64,000 nt of DNA from Penicillus capitatus. Its lineage: Eukaryota; Chlorophyta. Below are positions 1-10,953 of this stretch, piece after piece. Position 1 is the stretch's first letter; every line of letters starts with the position of its first letter. A program made the translations under genes and the position numbers. The DNA is taken from positions 620,001-684,000 of the forward strand of contig OZ287702.1 of the NCBI GenBank assembly GCA_965649825.1, in the 5' to 3' direction. The notes under the pieces were generated by a model. That model saw only the letters and a program-made list of their open reading frames with translations, had not been told where the DNA came from and did no database searches.

Positions 1-1663
1 ACCTGCAGGTCTTTCGCGAAGTCTATCGCTCCTTCGGCTGTTGTCTGATGAACCGTCGAATTTGACTTCCCTGTTCAAAACACCTGCTCAGACTTGTTTT
101 AGCGAAGCGAATGAAATCGCGATAGTCCGTCAGGTCAACAGAAAACCGTCGCCTCTCCGCTGCAGAGTTTCTAGCGAGAAATTCAAGAAACAAAAATGAA
201 GCCGATATCTTTCCGGTAATATCCGCAGAGCGATGGTAAGCATTCTGCCAATGGTGGTATACCTTGTCGACTACCTGTGGCCAAAAGTCTGTAATCTCTT
301 TCGCTGTGGTCTGCTTTGACAGTCTTTGTAAGTGTTAGCAACAAAAGAACCAAGGAGAGCCAGATGTGGCGTTGTTCCGAAACGACCTTTGCAATACCAT
401 TCAACACATTTGACGCCATAGAACAGGTATTCTTGAGCGTTTTGTCAAGGAGGACACAATGTCCGACAGGCTCTTCTATAGAATTGATACTTTCCGTCTC
501 GGGGATATAGAAACGGTAAGCAGTCGGTTATTCAAAAGTGCCAGGTTGTGGACCTGATTGTTCTGACAGATAGGAATCTGTGGTTATCTGTAGTCGCTTG
601 CCAAAAACCGCACGATTGGTTATCGAGCGTACACGTGCAGACCTAACGACTGGAAGATCCGTCTCCGGCCGCTGGCATCCGGCGAAACTGCAATAGGATG
701 CGGTTGGTTAAGCTATAGCGGTCAGTGCGCATTATGCGGCTGAATAAGCACACCGATCGACCCGTCGGGTAATGGAGCATCTCTCTGCGATTCTGTCAGT
801 GGCGGAGACGCCCGGCAAAGCTGAACAGACAGTGTTGAAAATCATCGAAATATGCGGCGAAGACGAAGAGGTCATCAGACTTCAGAATTTGCCGACAGCT
901 GGTTGTGTTACTAAATCGGTGCTTGACCTTCGACAATGTACTCTTCCGGGTGCACTATTACTGATTACCGACCATCTCATACATATCTTCTTCACAGGCG
1001 ACTGGCGAGGCAAACGAGGCACTCAAGAAAATCAACGAGTCTCCAATAAACGTGACAGCTTTCGCAGACGACGAGCTTTGTGTCTGGCCGACAACAACGA
1101 AGTGTCTATAGGATACTATGCTATTGGTCATTGTCCCTGAAGCGAGTTACCTCTTGGAAATCAATCAAGCTGACTGTGTCAACGGTGGTTCCGACCCAGC
1201 AATGGTGATAACTCGACGGTAGGATTGGCGAAACACGAATCGTTTTCTTGCACAAGTGTTAAACACATCGTCGAGAATGTCGATCTGTGCTCAGCGAACT
1301 GCGCAAGCGTGTGTTCACGAAGCAACTATTAGGAGCGGACTCAATGAGCATATCGATCTCCTCGAGAGATATCGATCGGCGAAGAAGATTACTCACAGGT
1401 CTAGTTTCCTTTAAAAGAGTCGTTCGGTCTGGACAGTCCACAATAGATGGACAATCCAAACAACTGAGTGACGATAATAATGACTTATACATCTAGAGAT
1501 ACGTGGTTGCTTGAGGCCTGCAACAGCCATGTGTATGATAGAATTGACGTCATTGCTGAAGTCGACCGGCCAATACTTCCCGTTTTACATTTAAAACTTT
1601 GTAATGGTTTAGAAGATGACGCCCACTGCTTCTCCAGGTTGCCTTCATCTGAGATTCTTCTGT
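1..1663. other. Gene-poor stretch with a weak reverse-transcriptase-like trace
   Basis: No gene is recognised here. Reading the + strand around 1003-1135 gives a short stretch with the motif FADDELCVW, which resembles the FADD catalytic box of non-LTR reverse transcriptases, but the surrounding frames are broken and no other RT block could be aligned by eye. The short ORFs in both strands look random. It may be the last remnant of a retroelement. Confidence 0.3.
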
Positions 1664-2484
1664 TTAATGGCTATGGTATTTGTAATCGTCGAGAGATACT
1701 CCGGACGGCAATGGTTCGATGGATACGCCAGATGGTATTGCCTCGAAGTACAGACCGTCTTCTGTCACGTTGTATGGAACTCCTGCGTCGGTAAGATGCT
1801 TAGCAACAATGCCAGACTCAGTGACATTGACAGGTGCATCTCCTTTTTTAGGTCGTGCTTGGAAGGTTACAACTTCATATACTTTTTTCTCAATCGTGCA
1901 CACGACTCTGCCCGTGGCGGTTTCAGAGCATTTTTCCATTGGGACAACTTTTGCCCTGACTGTCGGAAAAATACCCGGGATAAAGTATCCCCAGTGATGA
2001 TCCAACAGTTGTCGCTGTATCACCACTAGTTCCTGTTCCACTTCAAGTTGTTTCTCTGATTTGATATCCGCAAATTCTCGCAACACTATTGGTTTGCTCG
2101 TCAAAGCAGTCGACTCTGCACAAAACAAATCGTAAACTCGATAAAGTACTAACTCAACACACCTGCGTTGTAAAAACAGTTGCAGAAAGCGACGGCCTGG
2201 GAAGAACAATAACAAATAAGACGAACGCTGAGTTGAATGGTAGTCAGTTAAAACAACTTACGATGACGATATGGACGAATCTCAACGTAGACGACATACC
2301 CCCTGTCTCTGAGATAACCACGTGATGCTTTAACGATGTCGCACAGTAGTAACACGGGACGGAAACAACAAAAAATAGTGACGGCGAATAGGAACTGACA
2401 CGCGAATCGAGTTACGATAGAGGGCAGTGCCGCGTCATTAAGTACAAACGACGGCTCGCATACAGAGGCAGGAGAATCGTTCAA
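1664..2484 (-). CDS. Hypothetical membrane-associated protein, two exons
   Basis: I do not recognise this gene. Two ORFs join across a well-formed intron (GTAAGT donor, pyrimidine-rich CCCAG acceptor, roughly 2213-2275). The first exon carries a hydrophobic segment (FLFAVTIFCCF followed by PVLLLCDIV). The second exon encodes a basic stretch (RRRFLQLFLQRRC), then a short possibly helical segment rich in E, Q and L, then a non-repetitive domain with the motifs WGYFIPGIFP and FQARPKKGDAPV, ending SGVSLDDYKYHSH. The protein would be about 250 residues. The start codon is uncertain: the upstream ATG at 2484 is used here but an additional exon is possible. Support comes from the splice signals and the uninterrupted frame only. 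Confidence 0.4.
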
Positions 2485-3414
2485 ATCCTGTGATGGTTAG
2501 CCGCAGGTACTCGCTGCCAGTCATTCGTCGATGTATTTTTTCCGCCAATGCCAACGGTTTCTCCCGATGATTACTGTCCAGTCGTATAAAACCGACGCAC
2601 AAAGATATTCGACACGGTTTGCTAATCGCTGACATCCTTGTCGTGTATGTCGTTTTTTCACCAAATGGCCTTTTTGATTGGCTAAACCCGAACTCTGTCA
2701 GGTTATTTCTTATAAGTCGCGAATAAGTATAAAAACACTTTCTCTGGCATTGTTGCATTCGTCTCGTTCGTCTTGTCTGAGATAATTGGCGTAATTCTGC
2801 AGTTCGCTTGCGCGGCTACAGGTTTAGAGCAAGCAGGCTCCTTATAGAAGGCTTTGACAACAACTGTTCTGTCATTCTTATCAACATATCAAATGAAATG
2901 CGAGTTTCAAAACGACATGATGACCACATTTTTGCAGCAAATGCATCGGATGAAAACGACTGACTCAGGATGGTCATTTAAAAGCATTCCTTTCTTGACG
3001 ACACATTGACATCGCAATGCAGCTGTTTGATGCATTCCAATCCAAGTCAGACATGACATCAGCGACCGGACACACGGACACTTTACGTACAAAGCACACA
3101 TGCTCTATACAAGCGATAAGCGATAAGAATTGCAAAACTCTTGGACGCCGCATATGCACAAGCGAAACTCTGTTATTAAAAATCTACGAATAAAGAACCT
3201 AAGCATCTCATCTTTGGCACGAACGGAGAACAGAAAGCAAAGTCTCAGGGAACGAATGGAGGTGTGCTATGGATATCGGCGCCAAATCTGCAGACACCTC
3301 CTGATCTGCATGGCAGACGTCTTCATACCGCTCATCGTCAGCGAGAATACCCCGATGGGAAGGTCTGTCGTGCCATGATGGAGGACATAGAACAAAATCG
3401 GACCATCTTTGTCA
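2485..3414. other. Intergenic, nothing recognised
   Basis: Short overlapping ORFs on both strands lack recognisable motifs. The last part lies directly upstream of the EMC8/9-type gene and presumably holds its promoter, but I see no clear element. Confidence 0.4.
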
Positions 3415-4176
3415 ATGGAATCGATAAATCGTAGGATGCGTTTCGTTTTCGATAACACGCCACTGCTAAAGATACTCCTTCACGGAGCGAAATTCTCAAC
3501 GAGTTCGATCAACGGTCTGTTGATTGGACGCAGCAACAAAGACGGTGTGCGCGTTGTCGACGCCATTCCACTATTTCACACCATTCTCACTCTCTCCCCC
3601 CACCTTGAAATCGCGCTCGCACTTGTATCTCTCTCTTGCATCTCTGTATGGGTCAGTCGGTCCTTAAAGGTCGACCAGAGACTTAAAGGAACGGACGATG
3701 GCATTGTGGGTCTCTACGTTGCCGATGCACATATGAGTCGAGATGACTTTGATGCCGCTTCCAAGACAATCGCCAACAAACTCGCCACCCTCACAACCAC
3801 CCAATCGACACTCGCTCTCATCGTCTATCACACAGCATCGTACAGATCGCATCGTGATGTGACCGTATGCTTGCAGATGGAAAACAGTGGACTACGTGAA
3901 ATGATGCAGCTCGACAACGTCTTGCCTTTCAAAGTAAGCATCTGTCCGATCGGTCGATACGTCATCATCGATAGCGATGTGTAGCTCTATACCCGTATCT
4001 CCGATCCGAATTCGAATCATTGGTCGGTGTCGGATTACGAATCTCAAGGCGCCCATATCATCCAGCCGCTTTTCGTCGACATGCTCAATCGCGAACACTA
4101 CAAGAAGTTGCACGACTTCGATGAGCATCTCGACGACATTCAAACGTACTCCCTCCCGCCTTCCTTCATGTCTTAA
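3415..4176 (+). CDS. EMC8: ER membrane protein complex subunit 8/9 homologue
   Basis: Subunit of the ER membrane protein complex, which inserts tail-anchored and multi-pass proteins into the ER membrane. Three exons; introns at 3625-3669 (45 nt) and 3934-3984 (51 nt). The spliced product is about 221 residues, normal for the EMC8/9 (UPF0172) family. Diagnostic stretches are the N-terminal KILLHGAKF and SSINGLLIG, the VDAIPLFHT motif followed by LSPHLEIAL, the GLYVADAHM segment, and the C-terminal DFDEHLDDI, all in family order. ATG 3415 is chosen because it is the first in frame; ATG 3436 (MRFVF) is also possible. EMC8 and EMC9 are a vertebrate duplication, so a single-copy protist gene is best called EMC8/9. 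The frame stays open through intron 1, so retention would add 15 residues. Confidence 0.88.
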
Positions 4177-4267
4177 CCTCCATTGCTCTTCACAGGGATT
4201 TCTGGAATGCAGAATTGATATAAGCCGTGTTTTGATGTGACGTGTCCAATAGCGAGACAAATGATGC

Positions 4268-4546
4268 ATGAGCGTCGAACGGGTTGCGTTTGTGCCATCA
4301 ATGTCTTCGGAACTCCTCGCGCTTTCCTCTTATCTCACGTATAGCTCCCCTGAGTGTCTTTTCTTGTTAAGTCTCACATTGACGCTTGTCAATTTCGCTC
4401 TGCTATGTTCAGCACGGGCTCGAAAACAAAGTCTAAAGCTTCTTATCGCCACAGGCAACCTACTACTCGTCACTGTCCTCGCCCTCGTTGTCTTGGGCCT
4501 CCCATTTGGTAACCGTCGGTACAGGAAAGAAGACACGTTGCAATGA
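4268..4546 (+). CDS. Possible small two-TM membrane protein
   Basis: A 92-residue ORF with a true ATG, 91 bp downstream of the EMC8/9 stop on the same strand. Two hydrophobic stretches are visible (CLFLLSLTLTLVNFALL and LLLVTVLALVVLGL), separated by a short basic loop (ARARKQSLK), with a basic C-terminal tail. I recognise no family. It may be a real small gene or a chance hydrophobic ORF; there is no homology or splice evidence to decide. Confidence 0.3.
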   Translation: MSVERVAFVPSMSSELLALSSYLTYSSPECLFLLSLTLTLVNFALLCSARARKQSLKLLIATGNLLLVTVLALVVLGLPFGNRRYRKEDTLQ

Positions 4547-4974
4547 CAGATCGTTGGTTCGTAGGTTTCCTGTACCTGGCTTTTCAAGGACTGGTATGGT
4601 TGGGGTCTTCTCTGGCCGATACCTTACCTGCACTAAGAAACCTGCAGAACGTGATCGCACGAGCTTTTTTCTGATAAGAACACGAGCTCCAAGACCTGCA
4701 GATTCAATCAAGATTCGGTGCTCACACTAGATTTCTTTGGGCGCTGTGACTGTGTCGTGAAACATCGGGCCCAACCAATAGTGTAAACACGGGTCACCAT
4801 ATCCATATGAAGACAGCTGTTTCTGGATATCCCTAGTTTGATACCTGACCTTAAGTAGTAGTTTGCTGTGTAGACCATCGCGACGATCGCTGATGTCGTG
4901 TTTCTTGACCCCTCCCCAATGAGTTTATACACGTGCGCATGCGATCGGTGTGAACTCATCCCTTTAAACGGCTC

Positions 4975-5867
4975 TTATGTGGATTTTCTTTGAAAAACAG
5001 CAGTGGACACGGTGGTCCCTTCGCTGCCACCAAAAGTAAAAGATTTGTAGTTTTGGACGCGATCCAAGAAAACGAATGCATCTTGAAACACTTCAGAGAG
5101 CTCTTCGACGGTAAAGTTACAAGACGTAATGATGAGAAGACCTTCATTCAACAGAAGGCGTGTGATGGACTGAGCATATACAGATCTTCGAAACACACAC
5201 AAAGGTCTACGGTTAGGATCAATGAATGCGAGACACAACTTCTTTGCGTTGCCACTCTCTGACAAACTGATGGCGTCAAACGTTCCTTTGTCGATCACCA
5301 GATCGAACCTAATCAACAGAACTGATAAAAAGTTACTGTGGTCATGTTTATGGACCTCTCATTCAATTGGGTGTTGAGGATGTCATCCACCTATCGCGCA
5401 CGACACTTAGGCCAGTCCGCGTCGAAAGACCATACCTCAAACGCGATATCATGTATCTCCATTGATGCCGTGATTTCTTGGCACAAGATGATAGACTGAG
5501 CACTGTAGTCCATTCCTGTTAAGCACTTGAATCTGAAAGAGAATCTGCACGAGTGATATGATATCGAACGATGAACGACCCTTGTTGGTGGAGTCCCCTA
5601 AGGATATGGCCATTGCCGCAGCCGACTTCCAATATCCGAGCATTCTGTGCATCAGGGAAGTGGCTGTGAAGCTGATGGATCATCCACTCCATCAGAATCT
5701 CCAACACCTGCTCGCCGAACCTGTAGAGAAGCTGCGGCTCCAGGAACTAGCAGGAGAGAGAAGCACCAAATCTCGCCCTCATCGCCGAACACTTCGAAGT
5801 TTCGGCGCTCTTCTGCGTAAGCATCTTCCCAGAAGGCCTGCGTACCAAGTTTTGAAAGATGTTCCAT
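4975..5867 (-). CDS. EEF1AKMT2: EEF1A lysine methyltransferase 2-type (METTL10/EFM4) SAM methyltransferase
   Basis: Class I SAM-dependent methyltransferase; characterised family members methylate a lysine of elongation factor 1A in the cytosol. Six exons; introns at 5721-5766, 5533-5579, 5391-5435, 5309-5355 and 5186-5239 (45 to 54 nt), all GT-AG. Family signatures appear in order: [13 protein letters not shown] and [13 protein letters not shown] at the N-terminus, the SAM-binding ILEVGCGNG (motif I), GMDYSAQSI (motif II), [15 protein letters not shown] (post-motif), [18 protein letters not shown] and a terminal [12 protein letters not shown] 5867 gives the expected MEHLSKLG start. The fifth intron is 54 nt with an open frame. 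It is transcribed convergently with the small ORF at 4268-4546. Confidence 0.88.
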
Positions 5868-7714
5868 TTATACTGTGGCATTTGGATCGACGCGTTTCAA
5901 TGCGGTTCGCTACAGTCGTCGATAGAATCTGATCACGAATCGATTCACCACGATGCGTCGTCTATCGCGTCGGAAGCACTTGATTTAAAAAAGGCGGTGT
6001 GGAGAGCGCACTTCAGCTATCGATTTATCTCGATCAGGCCTGCAGTGTGATGGCCTCGTTTCGCAGATCGCGTCCTCGAATTCACTTATTCTCTGTTCTA
6101 TAGCGTTGCGTTGTTCGTAATGGCAGCACCGGGATGAGCAATTCTATTAACCGGCCTGTCGACCAGCCGATTCTGAAACAAGCATCTCCATGAAGACGAG
6201 GCGTTTTTCGCTGATAAGTCGTGGCTAGAAGGTTCGATTGCACATCGAGACATCCGATCTCAAGAGTGACACCGAAACGAAAAACGATCGATACACATAT
6301 GGCACTTTACTCTTTTGTCGTGAAAGGAAGGATTCGAAAAGTGTTCAATCATGCTTATCGAGTTACCAAATAGAATCTGTCCTTTGTAGAAAAATACTTT
6401 TTCGAAATATCTACCGATTTCATCGACACTTCAAAACTGAACGATGCTGCGAAAAACTACTCTTCTTGAATGCCAGACGAGAGCATCCTCTCCGTTACCG
6501 AAGTCGACGATACGATGTTTACCTTCATCGACCCGATCGGTGAAGCTTCGCGTTAGCGGGTACTGTAAGCTACTTGCGAACAGAATAAAAAAGGCTCGGT
6601 TAGATTAAGTAGAATGGCAACTAACGCACAAAAATCGAAGTATGCCACTTGCTTTGACAAAATGAGATTAAACAGCAACTTGATCTCCAATCGATCAGCC
6701 AAGTTCCTTTTCTTCACCACATACGTGTGCTGCTAACGATCTGAGTTGATCAGTGTCGATACATTCACTAGCTAAATAGTCGAAATCTCGCTATCGAAAA
6801 TGTAATGTCTTAGTCCTGTCACCTTGATATAATCGGGATACAATTCGAGTTACACAGTGTTCATCTAGATGCAATCGATTTCGACCTGTTCGAGATCGAT
6901 CGATCGGCTTCGATCTGTGTGTCTGCGATCGATTAGAACTTTTCGATTGTTCTAATGCCTATCGAGAGTCGATTACGCGCGATTAAATGGCTTTCGATAT
7001 CATCGTTTCAAAGTGTGCCAGCGGACATTTCACTTCATTCGTATCGCTCCCACGTGCAGATAGTTCCTTTTAAAGCAGTACTTAGTTGAATGAATTGCCA
7101 CTGACGCACTAGTGTGTCTAAGATCTCTGAGTGTTCGGACGACATAAGATACATCCCCGTCGCGTGTCATAGGTTGTGCTGCGATCCAGATCAGAATCGA
7201 CATGGAAGAGGCGAACTGCGCCCTTGGACAGGATTGCCGAGACTACCAATAAATGCTGTCATTTCCAATCCTCGTTGAATCAAACAGATCGACGTTTGTC
7301 TAATTAGATCGAAGCAAAAGCAGAACAGTGACTGGCCTCTATTCTTGAGACCAAGTTCAGTCTCCTAAGTCCACTGTGGACATACGACAGTGTCTTGGCA
7401 TTGAACGCGATTGTTTCATAACGATCGAGGAATCGACATACTGAAATCAACAATCATTCAGAAGACGACATGTGACCGTTCGACACTCTAATGCTTTGAA
7501 ACTAGAAACATTTCTGGGTTTATGAAACCGTCTACCCGTCACAGAGACATACAGGGTAAACAATTAACTGACATGACAGATGCACAGTGCCAAAAAAGAT
7601 CTACCCGGCTGGTTTCTACTTATGAAAGCGATGAGTGTCGCTGTTTTTAGCAGAGTCCTAAAGATCTGGACAAACGCACTTCCACCAGAGTCTCGTCTTC
7701 TCTTGCCGCTTTGG
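5868..7714. other. Long intergenic stretch, TCGA/GATC-rich
   Basis: No gene recognised in about 1.8 kb. From roughly 6750 to 7000 the DNA is dense in CGATCGAT-type self-complementary tetramers and is similar to a block at 10.5-10.7 kb (listed separately). From about 7500 to 7640 it matches, on the opposite strand, the 3' flank of the LRR gene ending at 28286, so this part is the 3' flank of the dead LRR copy. Confidence 0.5.
6755..6995 (+). repeat. Diverged intergenic repeat, copy 1
   Basis: Shares ordered blocks with 10495-10695: AATAGTCGAAATCT near the left end, GCGATCGATT in the middle and CGATTACGCGCGATT near the right end, with unalignable sequence between. The same order and orientation suggest common descent rather than chance. 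No coding potential or terminal structure was seen. Confidence 0.5.
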
Positions 7715-7729
7715 TCAAATAAAACAAGC

Positions 7730-7835
7730 TCTGTCGAAGATTGAGAAACAGTCTGTTTCCGCTCTGTCGAAGATTGAGAAACAGTCTGTTTCCGCTCTGT
7801 CGAAGATTGAGAAACAGTCTGTATCCGACTGGACT
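7730..7835 (-). repeat. 33-bp tandem repeat, three copies, in the LRR pseudogene C-terminus
   Basis: Three nearly identical 33-bp units encode the 11-residue unit AETDCFSIFDR in tandem just before the terminal ACFI. The intact paralogue at 23.8-25.5 kb has this sequence once (TNCFLMFDRACFI), so the repeat was amplified in this copy only. Confidence 0.8.
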
Positions 7836-8131
7836 ACCTTTAAGATCATCTGAGGTGATTTGCGTCTTATGCGTTCCAGTATCTGTTCCTCTTCTTCGTC
7901 TTTCTCGTACTCTTCGCCGCACAGCAGCCACAATTTTTCCAATCTCGTGACCAAGTTGGTAGACAACAGGGAAGTCCATATTCTCCTTTCTGTAGAATCG
8001 AACGATTGTATTTGTAAGATGCGAAGATTATGCAAATCTTCGAGCACATGCATCCCTTTGACTAATACAGTCCCACTGTAGCTGAAGTCATCTGATCCGA
8101 TATGAAGGACTTCCAGATTTGTGTACCGCGA

Positions 8132-8400
8132 TGTCGGCGGTCGGGTCGGACGAAACGATTAATCAGCGGAAGACTTGTTACAACTGTTGGAGCAAGGTCC
8201 TGAATAGTTCAGTTTCGCCATTAAGTACTCACATGGTGACGTGACATCCCTAGGCAGGCGACTCAGCACCGCTTCAGAACCATAGAAAAAGGCCCCTTTC
8301 CGGCCCGAAACCCAAACTGACAAGACCCCAAGTGGCCCAAAACAAAGTGCACCCCTCCTGCACAAGACAGTCACATCGACAGATCGCCATCTTGCCGACA
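8132..8400. mobile_element. MITE-like insertion with 5-bp target-site duplication
   Basis: A 269-bp non-coding block interrupts the LRR pseudogene exactly where its paralogues are continuous. Its ends are TGTCGGC and GCCGACA, a 7-bp terminal inverted repeat, and it is flanked by a direct CGCGA on both sides (8127-8131 and 8401-8405), which in the uninterrupted paralogues occurs once. This is the signature of a DNA-transposon insertion. No transposase is encoded, so a non-autonomous element is inferred; the superfamily cannot be assigned from 7 bp. Confidence 0.75.
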
Positions 8401-9728
8401 CGCGAAATGAATATCAACTCAGAATCGTCAAGGACTGGGACAACACTCAGAGATCGAAGATTTAGCGATGTCATCTTCTCCCATGGCAGAGACAGGTGCT
8501 CCAGGTCTTCTTCCATGGGTAGTAAATAATCTGGGTTAAGCACACTTTGCCAACTTAATAGCTCGAGTTTTCTGAACTGGGACACGAAACTCACATCGCT
8601 GTCCGTTAACGTACATTCTTTGAGTCTTAATGCCTTTAGATTAGGCAGTGTTCCTCTGAGTGATGCGCCATCGAAGCAACATGATCTCATACTCAGACAC
8701 TCCAGCTGTTCAAATTTATCAAAAGCCTCGTTTGGAATGGCACGCCATTCTGAATCCCACCAGTTTTCGTCGATATTAAGAACCTGCAGAAATTTCGCGA
8801 CATGACTACGAGACAATCGCTTCAGATTTTCTTCGCAATGTGGAAATATAAGATTTAAGCAAACCAATCGATTCGGCTGGGTAAATGTGTCAAGCGTGAA
8901 TCCATCTGTGGCATTCACTAAAACTGAAGAAACTGTTGCCGGTGGATTTGGCAGTCAGGTCAGCGTTTGAACGTCCACGCCGCAGAGCGTCACGTTCTTC
9001 ACTTCATCGAGAAAATCAAGCTGCTTGCAGTGAATCAGCACGGAACCGTCCACTTCCAGTGATTCTAATCTCTTCAGACTGCAAACTATTTGCGTCAGCT
9101 GGCTTGAACAGTCCTCCCTCTCCTTGCTGTCCCGCATCATGGACGTTGTGTTAAAATGTGTTTTGCCATAGAGCTTGAGGTTCTCGAAGTCATACAGGTA
9201 TACCGAGGTGATTCTTTCCAGTCTCGAAAGGTATTCTAGTGCTCTTGCGCGACGATAATGGAAGATAGTTATTGCCTCGAGAACAACTTCGATATGCTTC
9301 AGCTTTGGCAACTGGCGGAGAACGTTAACAGTCCTCTTCAATATTGTGTTGTGCCACTTATTCAAGTAGAGTTTCTTATGTTTTTGGTTTTTCGGCAACG
9401 CACATTTCGAAGGGTAAATCAGAAAAGGCGAGATGTCCACAGAGGTCACCCGTTCGAACTTCAGAAGCGACGCGATGTCTTCGTCGACAATGGTTTGCGT
9501 AGCGTCGGGGCGAATCTAATCCACGTGCATGTCGACCGCCGCCGACCAGTGTCTGTTCAGCAGTCTCAGAGACCGACCCTCCAGTCTCCATCGTCGAGTG
9601 TCCTTGAGTATGCGAAAGAGACCGTCGACGACAGGCAACGGCAGCGACGCCCAGTCTCGGTGGCCTCCCTCAACTGACGTCACGGCTTCAGGCGATTCAG
9701 TCAGGAGACATTCTTCGTGTTGTTCCAT

Positions 9729-10953
9729 TTTTTCTTTTCTTCTGTGACGATTCTGAACAAATGACGGAAACCTGGCTACAAATACCCCCGGTCTACGAAG
9801 ATGAGAAGCAGTGAGGATGTTCCGAAGCAGATGTTTAAAATGCTGATGCGACTGTTGTGTCATATGCGTCTGTACGACCCTAGCTGTGTCAGATCACTTG
9901 CTCTCTTTGGCGTTTGTCAGAAATGAGATATGTAAGCTATCGAAACGATCAGCTGTCTTGTTTTTTCTGCTGTATCGTCCAACAATCCAAACTCAAGACA
10001 GTATCGATCATCATAAAACGATTGGAAGTCGCAGTTTTACTTAAATGTGAAATTCATAGCGATTATCCACCGTCAGCTCTTTAACATTCCCTTCGAAAGA
10101 CATTCTATCAGTGAATTCTGTATTTATGGCATACACAAAGCATCCTACAGGTTGTCTCCGCGGCTTCGCCGTTGTGCAAAATATCGACGCGTTTTGTAGA
10201 AATCGGGCTTCAAATTCAAAGAACGTGTACCTGATAAGGTACAAGTAGCTGTGTAGTGATTTGTCTTCGGCGTCATTGAGCTCTGTTAATAACAAGATAG
10301 CACCTCCTGAGAGTCAACTTTCGCATAATCTCGGATTCCGAAACCACAGACGAGTAGTCGGGTACATCAGTTGCATCATGAATGCCGCGCAAAAGTATTA
10401 AACAACATGTTGGTCTCTAAGAGATCGGTCAAGTTTTGTTTTTGGGCACATCCTCGGACCGTTGGCGAATCTGAGGTGATTGGGTGTCCGATATCGCTAA
10501 CCGAATAGTCGAAATCTTACTAACAACAAAGTGATGTTCTAATACTGTCACTTCGATACAAAAGCGAGTTGTGATTTGAGATATTAAGTGCTCACCCTGT
10601 TCTGAATGTGTAAAATTGCGATCGATTGCTGTCGGTCGACTATTCGATCTTCTAACGGGTACACGTTTCGATTACGCGCGATTTGATAGATTTTTGTTTA
10701 TTTCGTTAATTGGCATAAACATCTCGGTCTCTTGCCTGCATTTTGTTGTTCGAGGTTCTCTTAAATGAACGCCTGAGACTTTCCAAAGCGCGAATCGAGC
10801 GGTAGAACAGCCTAAAGCGAAGGATCCAATGATTACAACTGCCGCGATCTGATAACTATTGTATTAGTGAGATCGATTGCAAAAGTAGGGGACACACGTT
10901 GAGACTTCGGTCGACGACGTAATCTTTTTCTGATGGCCGTTAGCTTTTTGATT
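9729..10953. other. Intergenic, with the upstream flank of the LRR pseudogene
   Basis: The first part (about 9764-9840) is the conserved upstream flank shared by the four closely related LRR copies. A short minus-strand ORF at 10041-10295 (84 residues) could be an exon but has no recognised motif. Copy 2 of an intergenic repeat lies at 10495-10695. Confidence 0.4.
10495..10695 (+). repeat. Diverged intergenic repeat, copy 2
   Basis: Counterpart of 6755-6995, sharing AATAGTCGAAATCT, GCGATCGATT and CGATTACGCGCGATT in the same order. The two copies flank the LRR pseudogene in direct orientation. Confidence 0.5.

Larger units (their letters stand above)
7715..9728 (-). pseudogene. F-box-like/LRR gene, inactivated copy
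   Basis: Fifth member of the LRR family found intact at 20.8, 23.8 and 26.7 kb. It starts MEQHEECLLTES and shares GHRDWASLP, SLRLLNRHW and the LRR body. It is broken by an in-frame TAG at 9516-9518, where the paralogues have a GAG Glu codon after HVD, and by an in-frame TGA near 8955, where a paralogue has CGA Arg. A 269-bp MITE-like insertion at 8132-8400 interrupts the sequence between ELIFISR and the following TNLEVLHIGS. Reading frame is otherwise preserved across all three lesions, so decay is recent. The C-terminus also carries an expanded 33-bp tandem repeat. Translation by readthrough is not excluded, but three separate disruptions make a pseudogene most likely. Confidence 0.85.

Noticed and set aside
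7741-7950. CRISPR-like or regulatory direct repeats
   Set aside because: The 33-bp repeats are contiguous without spacers and in frame with the LRR pseudogene, so they are a coding tandem amplification.
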